Shown: in pieces, positions 10,107 to 21,179 of the stretch
How the letters are laid out: the number at the start of each line of letters is the position of its first letter
Numbering within the stretch: the first letter of the stretch is position 1
Assembly: GCA_036250195.1 (NCBI GenBank)
Contig: JAVHZZ010000005.1
Location: 182,635,448 to 182,699,447, forward strand
DNA length: 64,000 bases
From: Mixophyes australis
Taxonomy: Eukaryota > Chordata > Amphibia > Anura > Limnodynastidae
Direction of reading: 5' to 3'
The notes under the pieces: model-generated
Database searches by the model: none
Seen by the model: only the letters and a program-made list of their open reading frames with translations
Told to the model about the DNA's origin: nothing
Program-made: the position numbers and the translations under genes

Positions 10107-11732
10107 GCGCTTACTATTGATTTCCTGCGCAGCATTTGCTGCCGTAATATGCGCGGGTAGATGTGAGTCTTCTAGTCTATGTGAATCCCTCTTTGGAGGA
10201 TATCTATGTGACCCACCTTTCTGTGTATTGAGTCTTTCCTTTTTACACTCTCTAGCGTAATGTCCTTCCTCGTTACAGTTGAAACACCTGATCACTTTAG
10301 GTTTCCTGTTATATGGGTTGTATGCTGGTGGTCGTGTATGCACCCTTTCTAGAGCCTGTATACTTACCGTCATTAACTTATCACTCTTCTCCTCCCTTTT
10401 TCTAAAAAGGTTTTTGTCGTGTTCCACAGCAACTTCTCTAAGAGAATCTACCGTGCTGCCTCTCCAACCAGGGGTTGAGGTTTGTACTCTTGTTTTTAGA
10501 TTTTCTCTAAGGCCATCCATCAGTACCCCTACAGCTACCTCTCTGTGATGTGGGTCCTCACTTATGTTGGATATCCCAGTAAACCGTGTTATCGCTGCTA
10601 TAGCTCTAGTGAAGTAATCGGCTGCTGTTTCACTATCCTTTTGTTTAATGGTGAAAATCTTACTCCAATTTACTACTACTGGAAAATAGATGGCTAAGTG
10701 TTTGACAATTTGTTCTATATTCTTTTGATTAATCTCATCAGTCAAGGTGTCATCTTCCTTCAACAAACGATCTTCAATAAATTTTTGTATGTTAGTATTG
10801 GGAGGAAGACACGCCCTCAACACTACACGCCAATCCTTATTGGTTGGTTCGTGGGCATTTCCTAAGTCTTTAACAAATTTCTGACACTTAGCCAACTCTT
10901 TTCTAGGATCTGGGAATTCAGTCATAATGGAACGTAATTCTGATCTAGTCCAGGGACAATGCATTGTAACATTTCTTAAAGGAACTACACCATCCTTATC
11001 CGGTTTCCCATTGGGAACTGATATTGTGCGGACCGGGAACGCACCCTCTGGTGCACTGACTTCAGGGGACACTACAGGATTTGCTGGTTCTAGATTTAGA
11101 ACGCTTTCACTCCTAGTGATCACGCTACTCTCACCTATCTCAGCCATTTTCTCGTACTTGCGCTGAGCCTCTAGTACACTAACAGCATGGGCAATGGCCG
11201 AAATCACAGTGGGTTCATCTTCACTTTCAGATACACTTGATTTAAACTGGTTTAAAACAGGATACAACTTAGCAATTTTTCTATTTTCAGTTTTAACAAC
11301 GGCTGTACTTACCCCTCCCACCACATAAGGTGGCGGGGGCGCGCTTGTGCTGAGTTCGCCACGCTTCGCAACGGTTACATCCGCCTTGCGCACGCTTTTC
11401 GTCACGCCTACTTCCGGTTTGCATTCGCTGCTCTGCCACGTGTTACCTTCCATTTGCCACAATTTTAAACAATCATTATGTTTATTCCTCACTTTCGTTG
11501 AGGTAATCAACCATACTTTATCTTTTACGGTATTTAGTACCTCTGCATTAAAACTTCCTATTGTTGGGAAAGGCCTATCACAAGTTTTGGTCATCTTGAC
11601 CCACGTGTCACAATACACAGTTGCGTATGCACCATATTTCTTACACATGAGAAACCTCGCTGAACCAATAGGGCCTTCCTTAGGCAGTACACTGACCATC
11701 TCTAGCGTATGCTTAGCACCCATGTTGAACAA
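10104..11732 (-). CDS. gag: ERV gag polyprotein
   Basis: An open frame of 542 residues. The likely start is the fourth residue (position 11723), because MGAKHT fits the Gly-2 N-myristoylation pattern. A PPPY late-domain motif lies at residues 133-136, a capsid-like region at about 255-440, and one CCHC knuckle (CFNCNEEGHYAREC) at 483-496, as usual for gammaretroviral nucleocapsid. The frame is intact and ends with TAG (10104-10106). Gag assembles virion cores at the plasma membrane; whether this copy is expressed is unknown. Confidence 0.88.
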   Translation of the reverse strand: MFNMGAKHTLEMVSVLPKEGPIGSARFLMCKKYGAYATVYCDTWVKMTKTCDRPFPTIGSFNAEVLNTVKDKVWLITSTKVRNKHNDCLKLWQMEGNTWQSSECKPEVGVTKSVRKADVTVAKRGELSTSAPPPPYVVGGVSTAVVKTENRKIAKLYPVLNQFKSSVSESEDEPTVISAIAHAVSVLEAQRKYEKMAEIGESSVITRSESVLNLEPANPVVSPEVSAPEGAFPVRTISVPNGKPDKDGVVPLRNVTMHCPWTRSELRSIMTEFPDPRKELAKCQKFVKDLGNAHEPTNKDWRVVLRACLPPNTNIQKFIEDRLLKEDDTLTDEINQKNIEQIVKHLAIYFPVVVNWSKIFTIKQKDSETAADYFTRAIAAITRFTGISNISEDPHHREVAVGVLMDGLRENLKTRVQTSTPGWRGSTVDSLREVAVEHDKNLFRKREEKSDKLMTVSIQALERVHTRPPAYNPYNRKPKVIRCFNCNEEGHYARECKKERLNTQKGGSHRYPPKRDSHRLEDSHLPAHITAANAAQEINSKR

Positions 11733-12636
11733 TATACCAACTCTTTTGCTACAATCACACCTAGAGATCTCTAATGCTCGGTGAACGTATTTCCTTTAGC
11801 CGCGTTCACTCGCTTTTCTCGCCCCTGGCGAGGATCCCTAATACAGAAATATCACTGTGGGCCCCAAGGGCTATCAGCTCCTCGATACCATGGCTCAACC
11901 ACAAAATCTGCTGAGTTTATTATAACTGGGAGAACAAAGTCAATACAATCAACCAGCCTTTCCAATATAATTCCTCCTAGCTGCTTCACCAATTCGCACT
12001 CAAGATGCGGTTAGATCGCACTGCCTACCAATACTAATTATTAGCAAACCTTGCGATCTATTGGTAGCTCTTTGCAAAAACCCGGTTTTCGCATTCGGTA
12101 TACCTGCCCTGTATACCGTCCTTCAGTTGGGCAATCCGCCTCGTCAGACAGCAACTGAGCACAATGAATAATGAACAGTGTATCTACGTTACAACATCAC
12201 ACACTATACACCTTTTCTGCGCAGAAAATCAAAAGTTCCCAACAACAGTAATGATATCTCAGAGGCTTTCACAAGTAATTATATTATGCACATATAATAA
12301 CTATCAAGACAATTGTTTAACCACGTGGCAAATCTACCGGAAGTTCGCGTACGCACAGCAGGAAATACACATACGCTAAGCAATGTAATGCAGTTAAAAC
12401 GCACAATGACAGAAAAAAAGAAACAGTTTTCTCTTTTGTCCCTAGGTTCTAGTTAGCGTGCCCTAGATAATGCAAAACGGACATTCGGTTTCACAACACA
12501 GAGTAAAATTCAGGTTTTGAACACCATGCGTTCTTACCCGTTTATGACGCGTCTCCACCCTTTGTTGAGGAACCGAAATCCGTTGGTCTTGCGTATCATC
12601 GGCAACGAAACCTCCAAAGCTCACGAGCCCCCAAAC
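11733..12636 (-). other. ERV 5' untranslated leader
   Basis: A 0.9-kb noncoding stretch between the 5' LTR and gag, where packaging and splice-donor signals would lie. No long frame runs in the sense direction. Confidence 0.65.
12616..12633 (-). promoter_or_regulatory. ERV primer-binding site, tRNA-Pro-like
   Basis: Read on the minus strand, TGGGGGCTCGTGA begins about 3 nt inside the 5' LTR edge. The first 11 bases match the 3' end complement of tRNA-Pro, the primer of murine-type gammaretroviruses. Later bases diverge. Confidence 0.8.
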
Positions 12637-13474
12637 GGTTATGTGCGTTTTATCGCTAACCAATAACGATTGTCAAACCTCGATTTGTGTTTCCAAAGCA
12701 CAAAGATTTATTCGCAATAAGTAGAATAAAATGCTCAAGCGAAGTAATAGTAAATACAGCCGTTACTTATCGCAGGCGCTCTGGATCCAGTGCAGTCATT
12801 CAATCCTGAAGTCTGGGGACAAGATGTCTGCACTCTGGATCACAAGCTGCTGCTTATATACACAATCAAATACAGTAATACAATGAAGATGGTATGGCTT
12901 GCATCTATTGGTCCGGGTCTCAGGAATGTCCAAGGGGTCGTCAATCATTGGCTGGCTCATCCTAAGGAATCCAAAGGAGGGTGTCATCTCTGCAGGAGGT
13001 ATGCTCTGCTCTTCCCGCCAGGATGCCTTAGTCTTAAGTAGTTCATAATTCCCTATCATTCATAACTTGCGTATGCACTCTGCGATTCCCTCGCAGAGTG
13101 AACCAAACAGTAGGATATGTAATAAGGTTCATTATGATACCACTCATGATGTTATTCCTTTAACCCGTTCCGTGTATTTCACTAATATGCATGTAACTCT
13201 GATATAACATATAAATACTACTATATTTCGACATAACTGACTATGTGTTGCAACTACCATTAATGTGTACTATTTTATAAGTATGCGTGTTTGTGCGAAT
13301 GTATGGTAAAAGACCAATTACTGTTGTTGCCACGTGTAGTGGATGCGTACGCCCTTTCACGCCGTTGCGTGCCCTTGTACGTCGTAGCGTACCGTACACA
13401 TCTTTTCAGACAAAGACAACCAAGTTTGCTAGACTTTAATTGAAATGACTTTATCCAATTTACTGACTTCGACA
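12637..13474 (-). repeat. ERV 5' LTR
   Basis: Pairs with 4399-5236 with about nine substitutions over 838 bp. Its inner edge on the + strand reads GG where the partner has TG. It is followed by ATCT, the target duplication. Confidence 0.92.
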
Positions 13475-13972
13475 ATCTATATCACACTCATCACTGGATT
13501 GCTTATTAGAAAATGTGGAAAGGTTAAACCCAATGGGAAAAAATTCAGATTGTACATCGTAGTTATCAGAAACTGCCTACTCTATTAACCCCAGTCAGGG
13601 GACGGTAAAGTATCCTTCACCTCTTCGATTGCCCCAAACATTTTGGATCAATTGTTTCTTTATACTCTCTCATTACCTACCCTAGCTAATAAACATTCAT
13701 TCACATCTCTCCATCATGCACCTACTCAGTTTAAAGTCTCTCCTATTTACTGTCACCAAACTTCTCTCCAAACTCCTCTTCTTACTCCATCATCCTATTT
13801 CTCTCTCCCTGATTATAATTTCCCCTTCACTACTTCCCTCCCCCACTAGTTTTTACAGATGAAGTGTTTTGTCTCCTGCACCCAACACACTCATGAGCCT
13901 ACATAAACAGAAATAAACCTCACACCCACAAATCCTCCTAGCATGTCCTCTTTCTCACCCTGCTCCTTCTAA

Positions 13973-14533
13973 TTGCTGCTGGTGATATCTTGCTTAACCC
14001 TGGGCCCTGCACAATCCCCATTATCTGCTTGCACTCCTCGCTCTACCCCAAAGCTTTCCAGCCATTCCATGCTTCCAATCACGCTAATCTTATCCACATA
14101 TCTCCACTCCATCTCCTGTGTACTATGGAACACCAGATCTGTTTGTAACAAACTTACATCCATCCATGATCTATTAATTTCCAAATCCCTCAACCTCCTT
14201 GGCATTACAGAAACTTGGCTCACCTTCTCTGACACTACATCCCCTGCAGCTTTCTCCTATGGGGGACCCTCCCTCAGCCATACTCCCAGACCCAGAAACA
14301 GACAAGGTGGTGGAGTAGGCATTCTACTCTCTCCAAGCTGCACCTTCCAAGTTATGTCCTCTGAACCCTCTCATTCTCTTCCTTTGAAGTCTACACTATC
14401 CGTCTATTTTATCCTCTGCACCTTCATGTTGCTGTCATTTATCATCCCCCAGGTCCAGTTTCCAAACTCCTTGACAACTTTGCAGCCTGGCACACTTGTT
14501 TCCTATCCTTTGACCCTACTACACTCATACTAG
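13973..14533 (+). pseudogene. L2-type LINE endonuclease fragment
   Basis: A 186-codon frame contains LWNTRSVCNKL, LNLLGITETWLT and GGGVGILLS, typical blocks of the apurinic-like (EEP) endonuclease of L2/CR1-group LINEs, which nicks target DNA for target-primed reverse transcription. The ITETWL block includes the catalytic Glu. Downstream frames are broken, so only part of the domain is readable. The N-terminus is unclear. Confidence 0.75.
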
Positions 14534-14622
14534 GCGATTTCAACATTCCCATTGATAATCCCACTGTCTCTTCTGCCACTAAACTTCTTTCAATAACTTC
14601 CTCCTTTGGTCTCTCCCAGTGA

Positions 14623-14662
14623 ACATCATCTCCCACCCACTGTGATGGGTGGGAGATGATGT
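14623..14662. repeat. Perfect 17-bp inverted repeat (hairpin)
   Basis: Arms 14623-14639 and 14646-14662 are exact reverse complements around a 6-nt loop. It lies inside the LINE coding region, where a palindrome is not expected, so it may be a local templated duplication. Confidence 0.85.
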
Positions 14663-15463
14663 CTTCTCCTGCTACTACTCCATCTCTAGTTTCACCAATT
14701 TAGCCTTCCCACTCTCCGAACACAACCTCCTTTCCTCCAGCCTCCCCTTACCTCATGCCCTTCCCTCTGCACCCAAATACACATGTACACATGTACACAA
14801 CGAAACCTAAGTACTCTTAACCCAATCCACTTCTTATTTTCACTATAACAACTATTTTCTCCAATGACTGCATTGTCCTGCCCTAATCAGTCTGCTTCTT
14901 TCTATAGCAAAACACTTACTTCAGCACTAGACAATGCAGCTCCAGCTACTACATATAGTCTCCAACGATCCAAACCCCAGCCATGGCACAACAAACAGAC
15001 CTGCTACCTGCAAAAGTGCTCCCGCACTGCAGAGTGCCACTGGAAGATATTGCGTTCCTATCCCGATTTCCTCCACTATAAATTCATCCTTTCATCTTAA
15101 AGCACTGCATCTTCAATTGCCAAACAAGCATTATTCAAATCTCTAATATCCACCCAGTCTTCTAACCCATTTCGCCTCTTTGCCATTTTCAACTCACTTC
15201 TCTGCCCACCTACACCTCCTCCTCCTTCCTCCCTCATTACCCATGATTTGCCACCTATTTCGAAGACAAAGTCCACTCACTCTACCCACCTTTACCTACA
15301 CTCCCCAATTCACCCTTAATTATTTCTCTCCAGTAACTGAAGACGAAGTCTCTGCACTCATTTTGTCATCTCACCCTACAACCTGTCCACTTGACTCTAT
15401 ACCCTTCCAACTTCTCTGCTCTCTCTCCTCCACTGCATGCCCACCTCTAACTCACCTCTTCAA

Positions 15464-16112
15464 TGTCACAGATTTAGGGTATTTGCTTACTGATTTTTGC
15501 ACTACTCACCCAAGAGGCGCGGAGTCTAACGTGTTCCTGGTTTTCACCAGGGACCCCCGCAAGGAAGTGTGGTCTTGGCTGCGGGAACACGCAGGTCGCG
15601 GTCCTCTAAGGGAGTAATCAGTGAAGCAGTAGATGAAAGCGGTGTCGTACAGGCCGAGTCCAAACCGTGAATTCAAGAGATGTCCAAGGGAAAGTTCAAA
15701 GCCGTAGTCAGGGAAGCCGGGTCGAGGTCAGAAGCACAGGAGGAAGAGTCAAATATCAAGCCGAGGTCAAGTTCACGGGGAGCACAGAACAGGGGTAGTA
15801 GGTAACAAGCCGGGTAATACACAGGAAGCGCTGGAACTGGTACACAGGAACGCTGGAGCTAGGATGAGACCTAATACTCTGGCACTCTCCATGTGCCAGA
15901 GTGAGGTTTTTATACAGGTGCAGACCAATCACTGGCGGTGGTGACGCTAAACACCACCGCCGGAGTTACTAGGAAGCGTCCCGTTGCCTAGCAACGGAAC
16001 GCGCGACCGCTGACCCGGAAGTACGCCCGGTTGCCTGGCAACCGAGCGCTCTGTCCCAGAAGCAGACGTCCGTCTCTGTGCGGCAGGCATAGCACGGAGA
16101 CGGCGTCTGACA
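15464..16112 (-). repeat. Chromovirus 3' LTR
   Basis: 649 bp, nearly identical to 20366-21014. It starts TGTCACAG and ends TCTGACA on the + strand. The pol frame runs about 165 nt into it before a stop. Confidence 0.93.
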
Positions 16113-18358
16113 GTACCTCCTCCCCTACTTTGTTGGATAGATCTTTGTTTGAAGAACTGTTTCAATAACCGTGGGGCGTGGAGATCTTCTTTTTGCACCC
16201 AGGATCTTTCTTCTGGCCCAAAGCCTTTCCAATGTACTAAGAATTGGTGTCGTCCATGAAGGATACGGAAATCCAGGATACGACTAACTTCAAATTCTTC
16301 ACCTTCCGTAGTACGTACAGGAGCTGGACGATGAGGCGACTGATGAAATTTATTGAGTACAAGTGGTTTGAGAAGAGAGATATGAAAGACATTGTGGATC
16401 TTCAGGGAAGAGGGTAACCGGAGTCTGTAGGTTACTGCATTGATCACATGTGTTATGGAAAAGGGACCAATATAACGGGGAGCCAATTTTTGAGAAGGTA
16501 CTCTTAGCTTAAGGTTACGTGTGGATAACCATACTTTGTCGTGAACCTGTAAAAGAGGGACCAGTCTCCGATGGCGGTCTGCTGCTTGCTTATAGCGTAG
16601 GGAAGTCTCTTGGAGTCTAGCTTTTGTGTTAGACCAAATCTGAGAAAGGTTCCGCATGACATCCTCCACTGCGGGAACTGACACGGAACTTTGGCTGGAA
16701 AAATCTGGGAGGGTGGGTTGGGAACCATAAACAATAAAAAATGGAGAGGCACCAGTAGACTCGTGATGATGGATATTGTGAGAAAACTCCGCCCAGGGTA
16801 AGAGATTAGCCCATTCTGCTTGATTATCTGAAGAAAAACATCGTAAGAAGACTTCGAAATCTTGGTTAACCCGCTCTGTTTGACCATTGGTTTGTGGATG
16901 ATAACCTGATGAAAACTTGAGGTCAGACCCAAGTATTTTACAAAAGGCCCTCCAGAATTTGGAAACGAATTGCACTCCACGGTCAGAGATGATCTCATGA
17001 GGACATCCATGAAGTCTAAATATTTCTTTAATGAAGATAGAAGCTAACTGAGAAGCAGATGGTAGAGCAGACAAGGGTACAAAGTGGGCCATTTTAGAAA
17101 ATCTGTCCACAACAACCCAAATAGTGGTGTATCCATTGCTGGGGGGAAGGTCTGTGATGAAATCCATGGATATGCTTTGCCAAGGGAAATCTGGAATGGG
17201 AAGTGGTTGAAGGAGTCCAGAAGGGGCCATTCTGGGGTTCTTACAACGGGCACATGTATCACAAGAAGCCACAAAACTTCGTACATCTGAATGTAGTGTC
17301 GGCCACCAATATCTCTGACGAAGAAATTCAAGAGTTTTCTTAACACCAGTGTGTCCTGCCAATTTAGAGGAATGCGCCCAGCGGAGGGCTTTAATTCGTA
17401 AATTAGGCTCCAAGAAGGAACAGCCCCTTGGGGGTGTCTTGGCCGTGGTTTTGGTAAGGGCGATAACCCTGGTAGGATTTAGAATGGGTAGAGGTTCCGA
17501 GGAAGTACAGAGATCAGTGTTGTCAAAAGATCGAGATAGAGCATCAGCTCGGATGTTCTTAGACCCTGGATGATAGGTCAGGATGATATCAAAACGTGCG
17601 AAGAACGATGCCCATCGAGCTTGGCGTGGATTAAGGCATCGAGCCTCGCTAACATACAGCAGGTTTTTATGATCGGTAAGGACCGTTACTGGATGACGTG
17701 AACCTTCAAGTAAGTGTCGCCACTCCTCTAGGGCAGCCTTGATAGCTAGTAACTCTTTGTCACCAATTCCATAATTCTTCTCGTGGGATAAAAAATTTTT
17801 GGAAAAGAACCCGCAAGGTAAATGAGAACCGTTTTTGGATTTTTGGAAGAGTACTGCCCCCACCCCTATAGCAGAGGCGTCAACCTCTAGAAAAAAGGGT
17901 TCAGATTGATCCGGTTGAGACAGGGCTGGAGCGGATGAAAAGGCCTGTTTTAGGAGATTAAATGCCTTTAGGGCTTCTGGAGGCCAATTCCTGGGGTTGG
18001 CTGATTTTCGTGTCAGCGCTGTTATAGGTGCAATAATGGAGGAGAACCCTTTAACAAATTGTCTGTAATAATTGGCGAATCCAATAAACCTTTGGATAGC
18101 CTTGGTGCCCTGGGGAAGAGGCCAGTTGGTAATGGCAGACACCTTTTGTGGGTCCATGCTTAATCCTGCTCCGGAAACAATGTACCCAAGGAAAGAGATT
18201 TGTTCCACTTCAAAGATACATTTTTCTAATTTGCAAAAGAGTCGATTAGCTCGTAATCGGAGTAAGACTTCCTTCACATGATGTCGATGGGAGGCAATGT
18301 CTTGGGAAAAGATTAGAATGTCGTCCAAATAGACAACGACGAAGTGATATAAACAGTC
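15947..18358 (-). pseudogene. pol: Chromovirus pol, downstream part: RT catalytic core, RNase H, integrase, chromodomain
   Basis: Open after the TAA at 18359-18361. It begins with the RT box YLDD (about 18322-18333), then RNase H (VDASAIGVGAVL, LTDHKNL), the integrase HHCC finger (GHTGVKKT ... CDTCARC), the DDE core ([26 protein letters not shown]) and a chromodomain (FEVSRILDFR ... FLVHWKGFGPEERSW). Chromodomains steer such elements to particular histone marks. The frame continues through the polypurine tract into the 3' LTR and stops at 15947; the last ~55 residues are LTR-encoded and may not be native. Confidence 0.9.
16113..16127 (-). promoter_or_regulatory. Chromovirus polypurine tract
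   Basis: Minus strand GTAGGGGAGGAGGTAC directly precedes the 3' LTR start TGTCAGACG, the expected plus-strand primer position. Confidence 0.7.
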
Positions 18359-19471
18359 TTAGAAGATTTCATTAACGAAGGATTGAAATACTGCGGGGGC
18401 GTTACTAAGCCCGAATGGCATGACTAGATATTCGAAATGTCCGTCCCGCGTGTTAAACGCTGTCTTCCACTCGTCTCCTTGACGGATCCGTACTAAATTG
18501 TATGCCCCTCTGAGATCTAGTTTGGTAAAGATGCGGGCTCCACTAATCTTGTCGAAAAGGTCCATAATAAGGGGTAATGGATAACGGTTCTTGATAGTAA
18601 TTTTATTTAGATGCCGATAATCAATACACGGGCGTAAGGATCCGTCCTTCTTCTTAACAAAGAAAAATCCTGCTCCGGCTGGAGAAGATGATTTTCTAAT
18701 GAACCCTCGGGCTAGGTTTTCAGATATGTATTGTGACATAGCTTGGGTCTCCGGTAAGGACAGGAGATACGTCCTACCACGAGGAATTTGTTTTCCCGGG
18801 ATTAATTCAATCGGACAGTCCCACGGGCGATGGGGTGGAAGAATTTCTGATCTTTGTTTGGAGAAGACGTCCTTAAAGGCTAAATAGACCGAAGGTAATG
18901 TACAGGGTTTAGAATTCGTCTGAGTATGACAGACTTGAAAGCGGTGTGAGGGAATACATTGCTTATGACACTGCGGGCCCCAGGAAATTACCTCCGCACG
19001 AACCCAGTCAAATTGAGGAGAATGGTTCCGGAGCCAGGGAAGGCCCAGTATCAGTGGGTTAATAGACTGTGGTAATACTAGGAATTGGATCCACTCTTGA
19101 TGTAAGGCTCCTACCAACAATTGAACCGCACTCGTAATGCTGGAGATGACACCGTTGCTGACACGGTTACCATCCACGGCAGTGAGGGTAAGCGGTTGGG
19201 GCAGATCTTGAATGGTTAACTGGAGCTCTGAAGCAAGAGAGGCCGAAATAAAATTTCCTGCGGCACCGGAGTCCACGAAGGCAGAGATTAGTTGGGGTCC
19301 TTTAGTAGTCAAGAGCTGGACAGGCATGAGAAACTCGAGATTGGAGGTGGAGTAGGGAGTGGAAACGGTGACTCCTAAGGCGGCCTCCCTCTTACCGTCT
19401 AGGAGGAGGCGTTTCCCGGTCTCTTGGGACAGAGACTTAGCACGTGACCAGACTCCCCACAATATAGACAT
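18359..19471 (-). pseudogene. pol: Chromovirus pol, upstream part: protease and RT fingers
   Basis: A 370-codon frame with protease motif [10 protein letters not shown] (intact D-S-G-A), then RT blocks [26 protein letters not shown] and [13 protein letters not shown]. It is closed by TAA at 18359-18361, a few codons before the YLDD box. The downstream segment is in the same frame, so a single nonsense change splits the gene. It overlaps gag by 73 nt in the -1 frame and lacks its own good start, consistent with frameshift expression. Confidence 0.9.
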
Positions 19472-20352
19472 AATCTCTGCTTGAACCGTCTCTCGCGTTC
19501 TTCAGACGTTAGTTTAGAGCGGCCAAGCTGCATAGGTTCTTCAGTGGAAGATATTGGGTTTTGAAATTGGGGAGCCAAACGGGGAGTCCGTCTTGTAGAG
19601 GACCTTTCTGAACTTCTCTCTCTGAAACGAAGATCGATCCTGATACATAATGAAACGAGGGCGTCCAACTCCGAGGGGAGTTCTCTGGTAGCCAATTCGT
19701 CCTTAATTCGATCGGTAAGACCCTGCCAGAAGGAAGCAATGAGGGCTTCATTGTTCCATCGAAGCTCAGAGGAGAGAGTCCGAAATTGTACGGCATACTG
19801 CCCGACAGACATAGAACCTTGTCGCAGGTTCAATAGGCTAGATGCGGCAGAAGAGACTCTGCCCGGTTCGTCGAAGACCTTCCTGAACATGTCAATAAAG
19901 GCTGCGGAGTCCTCCAGCAAAGGGTCATTGTGCTCCCATAACGGGGATGCCCAGGCCAGGGCTTGCCCACTAAGTAGCGAAATTATGAAGGCTACCTTGG
20001 TACGTTCCGAGGAGAATGCTGTAGAGTTACACTCGAAGTGAATGGCGCACTGGTTAAGGAAGCCTCTACATCTTTTTGGATCCCCGTCAAACTTATCAGG
20101 GGAAGGTATTCTTAGTCCAGTAGTGGCGGCTGGAGGGGCAGCAGGAGCCGCAGGGGACACTGCGGAGCGAGAAGGAGCCGCAGATGGTTCCGTAGGAGGG
20201 GTTTGTCCTGCCCGTAGAGAGTCCAGGCGAGATAGGATTCCCTGCACACACTGGAGTAAACGAGCCTGGTCCGCCTCCTGCTGTTCCACTCGGCGGCCCA
20301 GGTGGATACTGAGGTCCCGAGTTGTAGGTTCACCTTTTCCATCTGACGTCAT
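19399..20352 (-). CDS. gag: Chromovirus gag (PEG10/RTL-like)
   Basis: An intact 317-residue frame. A Pro/Ala-rich N-terminal region is followed by a capsid-like domain starting near [13 protein letters not shown] (about residue 86), similar in pattern to Sushi-ichi Gag and the mammalian domesticated PEG10/RTL proteins, and one CCHC knuckle ([14 protein letters not shown]) near the C-terminus. It would form cytoplasmic particles. The start ATG at 20350-20352 lies 13 nt inside the 5' LTR edge, leaving almost no leader. Confidence 0.9.
   Translation of the reverse strand: MTSDGKGEPTTRDLSIHLGRRVEQQEADQARLLQCVQGILSRLDSLRAGQTPPTEPSAAPSRSAVSPAAPAAPPAATTGLRIPSPDKFDGDPKRCRGFLNQCAIHFECNSTAFSSERTKVAFIISLLSGQALAWASPLWEHNDPLLEDSAAFIDMFRKVFDEPGRVSSAASSLLNLRQGSMSVGQYAVQFRTLSSELRWNNEALIASFWQGLTDRIKDELATRELPSELDALVSLCIRIDLRFRERSSERSSTRRTPRLAPQFQNPISSTEEPMQLGRSKLTSEERERRFKQRLCLYCGESGHVLSLCPKRPGNASS
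19411..19417 (-). promoter_or_regulatory. -1 ribosomal frameshift slippery site
   Basis: Minus strand G GGA AAC, in the exact X XXY YYZ phase relative to gag and inside the gag-pol overlap. Pol lies in the -1 frame. The same heptamer is the known slippery site of PEG10, a Sushi derivative. A downstream pseudoknot was not modelled. Confidence 0.88.
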
Positions 20353-20365
20353 GGCCAGAGTATAC

Positions 20366-21014
20366 TGTCACAGATTTAGGGTATTTGCTTACTGATTTTT
20401 GCACTACTCACCCAAGAGGCGCGGAGTCTAACATGTTCCTGGTTTTCACCAGGGACCCCCGCAAGGAAGTGTGGTCTTGGCTGCGGGAACACGCAGGTCG
20501 CGGTCCTCTAAGGGAGTAATCAGTGAAGCAGTAGATGAAAGCGGTGTCGTACAGGCCGAGTCCAAACCGTGAATTCAAGAGATGTCCAAGGGAAAGTTCA
20601 AAGCCGTAGTCAGGGAAGCCGGGTCGAGGTCAGAAGCACAGGAGGAAGAGTCAAATATCAAGCCGAGGTCAAGTTCACGGGGAGCACAGAACAGGGGTAG
20701 TAGGTAACAAGCCGGGTAATACACAGGAAGCGCTGGAACTGGTACACAGGAACGCTGGAGCTAGGATGAGACCTAATACTCTGGCACTCTCCATGTGCCA
20801 GAGTGAGGTTTTTATACAGGTGCAGACCAATCACTGGCGGTGGTGACGCTAAACACCACCGCCGGAGTTACTAGGAAGCGTCCCGTTGCCTAGCAACGGA
20901 ACGCGCGACCGCTGACCCGGAAGTACGCTCGGTTGCCTGGCAACCGAGCGCTCTGTCCCAGAAGCAGACGTCCGTCTCTGTGCGGCAGGCATAGCACGGA
21001 GACGGCGTCTGACA
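20366..21014 (-). repeat. Chromovirus 5' LTR
   Basis: 649 bp, about two differences from the 3' LTR. It is followed on the + strand by TTCAA, the target duplication. No convincing tRNA primer site was recognised next to its inner edge (GTATACTCTGGCC on the minus strand), so self-priming is possible. Confidence 0.93.
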
Positions 21015-21179
21015 TTCAACCTGTCTCTCTCCACTGGCACATTTCCATCCTCCTCTAAACATGCGGTCATCTCACCTATTCTAAAGAAACCATCTCTCAA
21101 TCCAGCCTCTCTCTCCAACTACCGCCTTATTTCTCTCCTGCCCTTTGCCTCAAAACTACTTGAGCGATTAGTGTACAAA

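Larger units (their letters stand above)
4399..13474 (-). mobile_element. Gammaretrovirus-like endogenous retrovirus
   Basis: A complete proviral structure lies on the minus strand: two 838-bp LTRs (4399-5236, 12637-13474), TG...CA ends, and the 4-bp target duplication ATCT (4395-4398, 13475-13478). A proline-tRNA-like primer site, gag, an amber codon, in-frame pol, env and a polypurine tract follow in order. Four-bp duplication, the tRNA-Pro primer site and gag-UAG-pol are gammaretroviral traits. The LTRs differ at about nine positions (about 1.1 percent), so the insertion is fairly recent. Pol and Env carry disabling lesions, so this copy is not autonomous. It sits antisense to the host collagen gene inside an intron, the orientation usually tolerated. 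Confidence 0.9.
15464..21014 (-). mobile_element. Sushi-like Ty3/gypsy chromovirus
   Basis: A full-length 5.55-kb LTR retrotransposon lies on the minus strand. It has 649-bp LTRs (15464-16112, 20366-21014), TG...CA ends and the 5-bp duplication TTCAA (15459-15463, 21015-21019). Gag resembles the Sushi/PEG10 family, pol is in the -1 frame, and integrase ends in a chromodomain. The LTRs differ at about two positions (about 0.3 percent), so insertion was very recent. One TAA in RT interrupts pol. It landed inside the L2-type LINE and is antisense to the collagen gene. Confidence 0.93.

Noticed and set aside
4399..13474. ERV as an insect-type errantivirus or a Ty3/gypsy element with env
   Set aside because: The tRNA-Pro primer site, 4-bp duplication, in-frame amber gag-pol and gammaretroviral integrase end fit a vertebrate retrovirus better.
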